Source: Kaistella sp. 97-N-M2
Lineage (GTDB): Bacteria; Bacteroidota; Bacteroidia; Flavobacteriales; Weeksellaceae
Direction: 5' to 3'
NCBI RefSeq assembly: GCF_021513235.1
Contig: NZ_CP090976.1
Span: forward strand, 1,364,001-1,428,000
DNA: 64,000 bases
A model generated the notes under the pieces. That model did no database searches, was not told the origin of the DNA, and was given only the letters and a program-made list of their open reading frames with translations. The position numbers were made by a program, and so were the translations under genes. Shown here in pieces: positions 63,739 to 64,000 of the stretch. Position 1 is the stretch's first letter, and each line of letters begins with the position of its first letter.

Positions 63739-64000
63739 AGAAGATATTAATTATTGGCGCAAACGGACAACTCGGCAACTGTTTCCGGAAAATTGCGGCC
63801 GATTACGACGACCGTTTTGAGATCGAGTTCACCGATTCTGCAGTCTTGGATATTACCAGTGCAGAGCAGGTTTCAACGTATTTTTATGATTTCCAGCCGG
63901 ATTATTGCGTGAATGCAGCCGCCTATACCGCCGTAGATTTGGCGGAAACAGAGCCGGAAAAAGCTTTTGCCGTCAATGCAGACGGCGTTGCGAACTTAGC
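63735..64000 (+). CDS. rfbD: dTDP-4-dehydrorhamnose reductase, 5' part
   Basis: The first 88 residues of an extended SDR enzyme, cut by the right edge. It opens MKKILIIGANGQLGNCF, the RmlD Rossmann loop, with the LDITS segment near residue 39 and NAAAYTAVDLAETEPEKAFA near 58 to 77. RmlD makes the last step of dTDP-L-rhamnose, a building block for surface polysaccharide. It points to more sugar-nucleotide genes to the right of the window. Confidence 0.93.
   Translation, partial: MKKILIIGANGQLGNCFRKIAADYDDRFEIEFTDSAVLDITSAEQVSTYFYDFQPDYCVNAAAYTAVDLAETEPEKAFAVNADGVANL

Noticed and set aside
1..64000. CRISPR arrays, tRNA or rRNA genes, insertion sequences, prophage
   Set aside because: No spaced direct-repeat array, cloverleaf, rRNA signature, transposase or phage structural gene was recognised by reading; a covariance search for tRNAs was not possible.

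Overview
The window reads as chromosomal DNA of a Bacteroidota bacterium of the Flavobacteriia, most likely a Chryseobacterium-like member of the Weeksellaceae. This is inferred from the gene families and neighbourhoods (DUF6089-UppS-BamA-Skp-Skp, T9SS C-terminal sorting domains, TonB-dependent receptors, Big_5 lipoprotein, heme-binding DUF), from the Bacteroidota promoter form (TTTG, about 19 nt, TAnnTTTG), and from the absence of strong Shine-Dalgarno sequences. I see no rRNA, tRNA, CRISPR array, prophage or insertion sequence. The region is mostly core genome, with an exopolysaccharide cluster on the right.

Layout. 1-2.9 kb: a copper P-type ATPase (CcoI type, cut by the left edge) divergent from a Crp/Fnr regulator. 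3-4.2 kb: panB and a small membrane protein. 4.2-14.8 kb, minus strand: an SDR, a heme-binding protein, lipoproteins, a serine hydrolase, a hydroxyacid dehydrogenase, a thioesterase, an HU-CCDC81 protein, a TonB receptor under a TPP riboswitch, a WG-repeat protein and a DUF2752/CD225 pair. 14.9-19.5 kb: aconitase and an outer-membrane beta-barrel protein. 19.6-24.6 kb, minus: RluA, Nudix, XerD, dCMP deaminase, enoyl-CoA hydratase, catalase. 24.7-29.4 kb, plus: OxyR, metK behind a SAM-II-like riboswitch, a secreted protein, an ECF sigma factor with a 44-residue follower, a HAD phosphatase. 29.4-42 kb, mostly minus: trpS, a TPR/TPR-AraC pair, a T9SS protein (plus), lspA and three small genes, ileS, a LytS-type kinase, DUF2062. 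42-57.6 kb, plus: topA, a large duplicated T9SS protein, a degenerate arginase-fold protein, then GT-C, GT2, EpsG-like polymerase, WecA/MraY-like transferase, OPX lipoprotein and Wzc-type tyrosine kinase. 57.7-64 kb: DUF6089, uppS, bamA, two Skp/OmpH chaperones, a thioesterase and the start of rmlD.

Regulation is the richest part. Two metabolite riboswitches stand out: TPP on an outer-membrane receptor, which points to thiamin uptake, and SAM-II-like on metK. OxyR keeps the redox cysteines at positions 199 and 208 and faces catalase; a perfect tandem 16-bp repeat lies in the gap. The sigma-factor leader can fold so that it hides its own ribosome-binding region.

Two genes carry single-base frameshifts in A/T homopolymers: the thiamin-type TonB receptor, inside its signal peptide, and ileS, an essential gene. 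The second suggests that homopolymer undercalls in the sequence are the simplest cause, so both should be checked before being called pseudogenes. I did not find a clear novel multi-gene system. The best leads are the OxyR repeat, the sigma leader with its micro-ORF, the membrane TPR-AraC pair, and the altered signature motif of IleRS.
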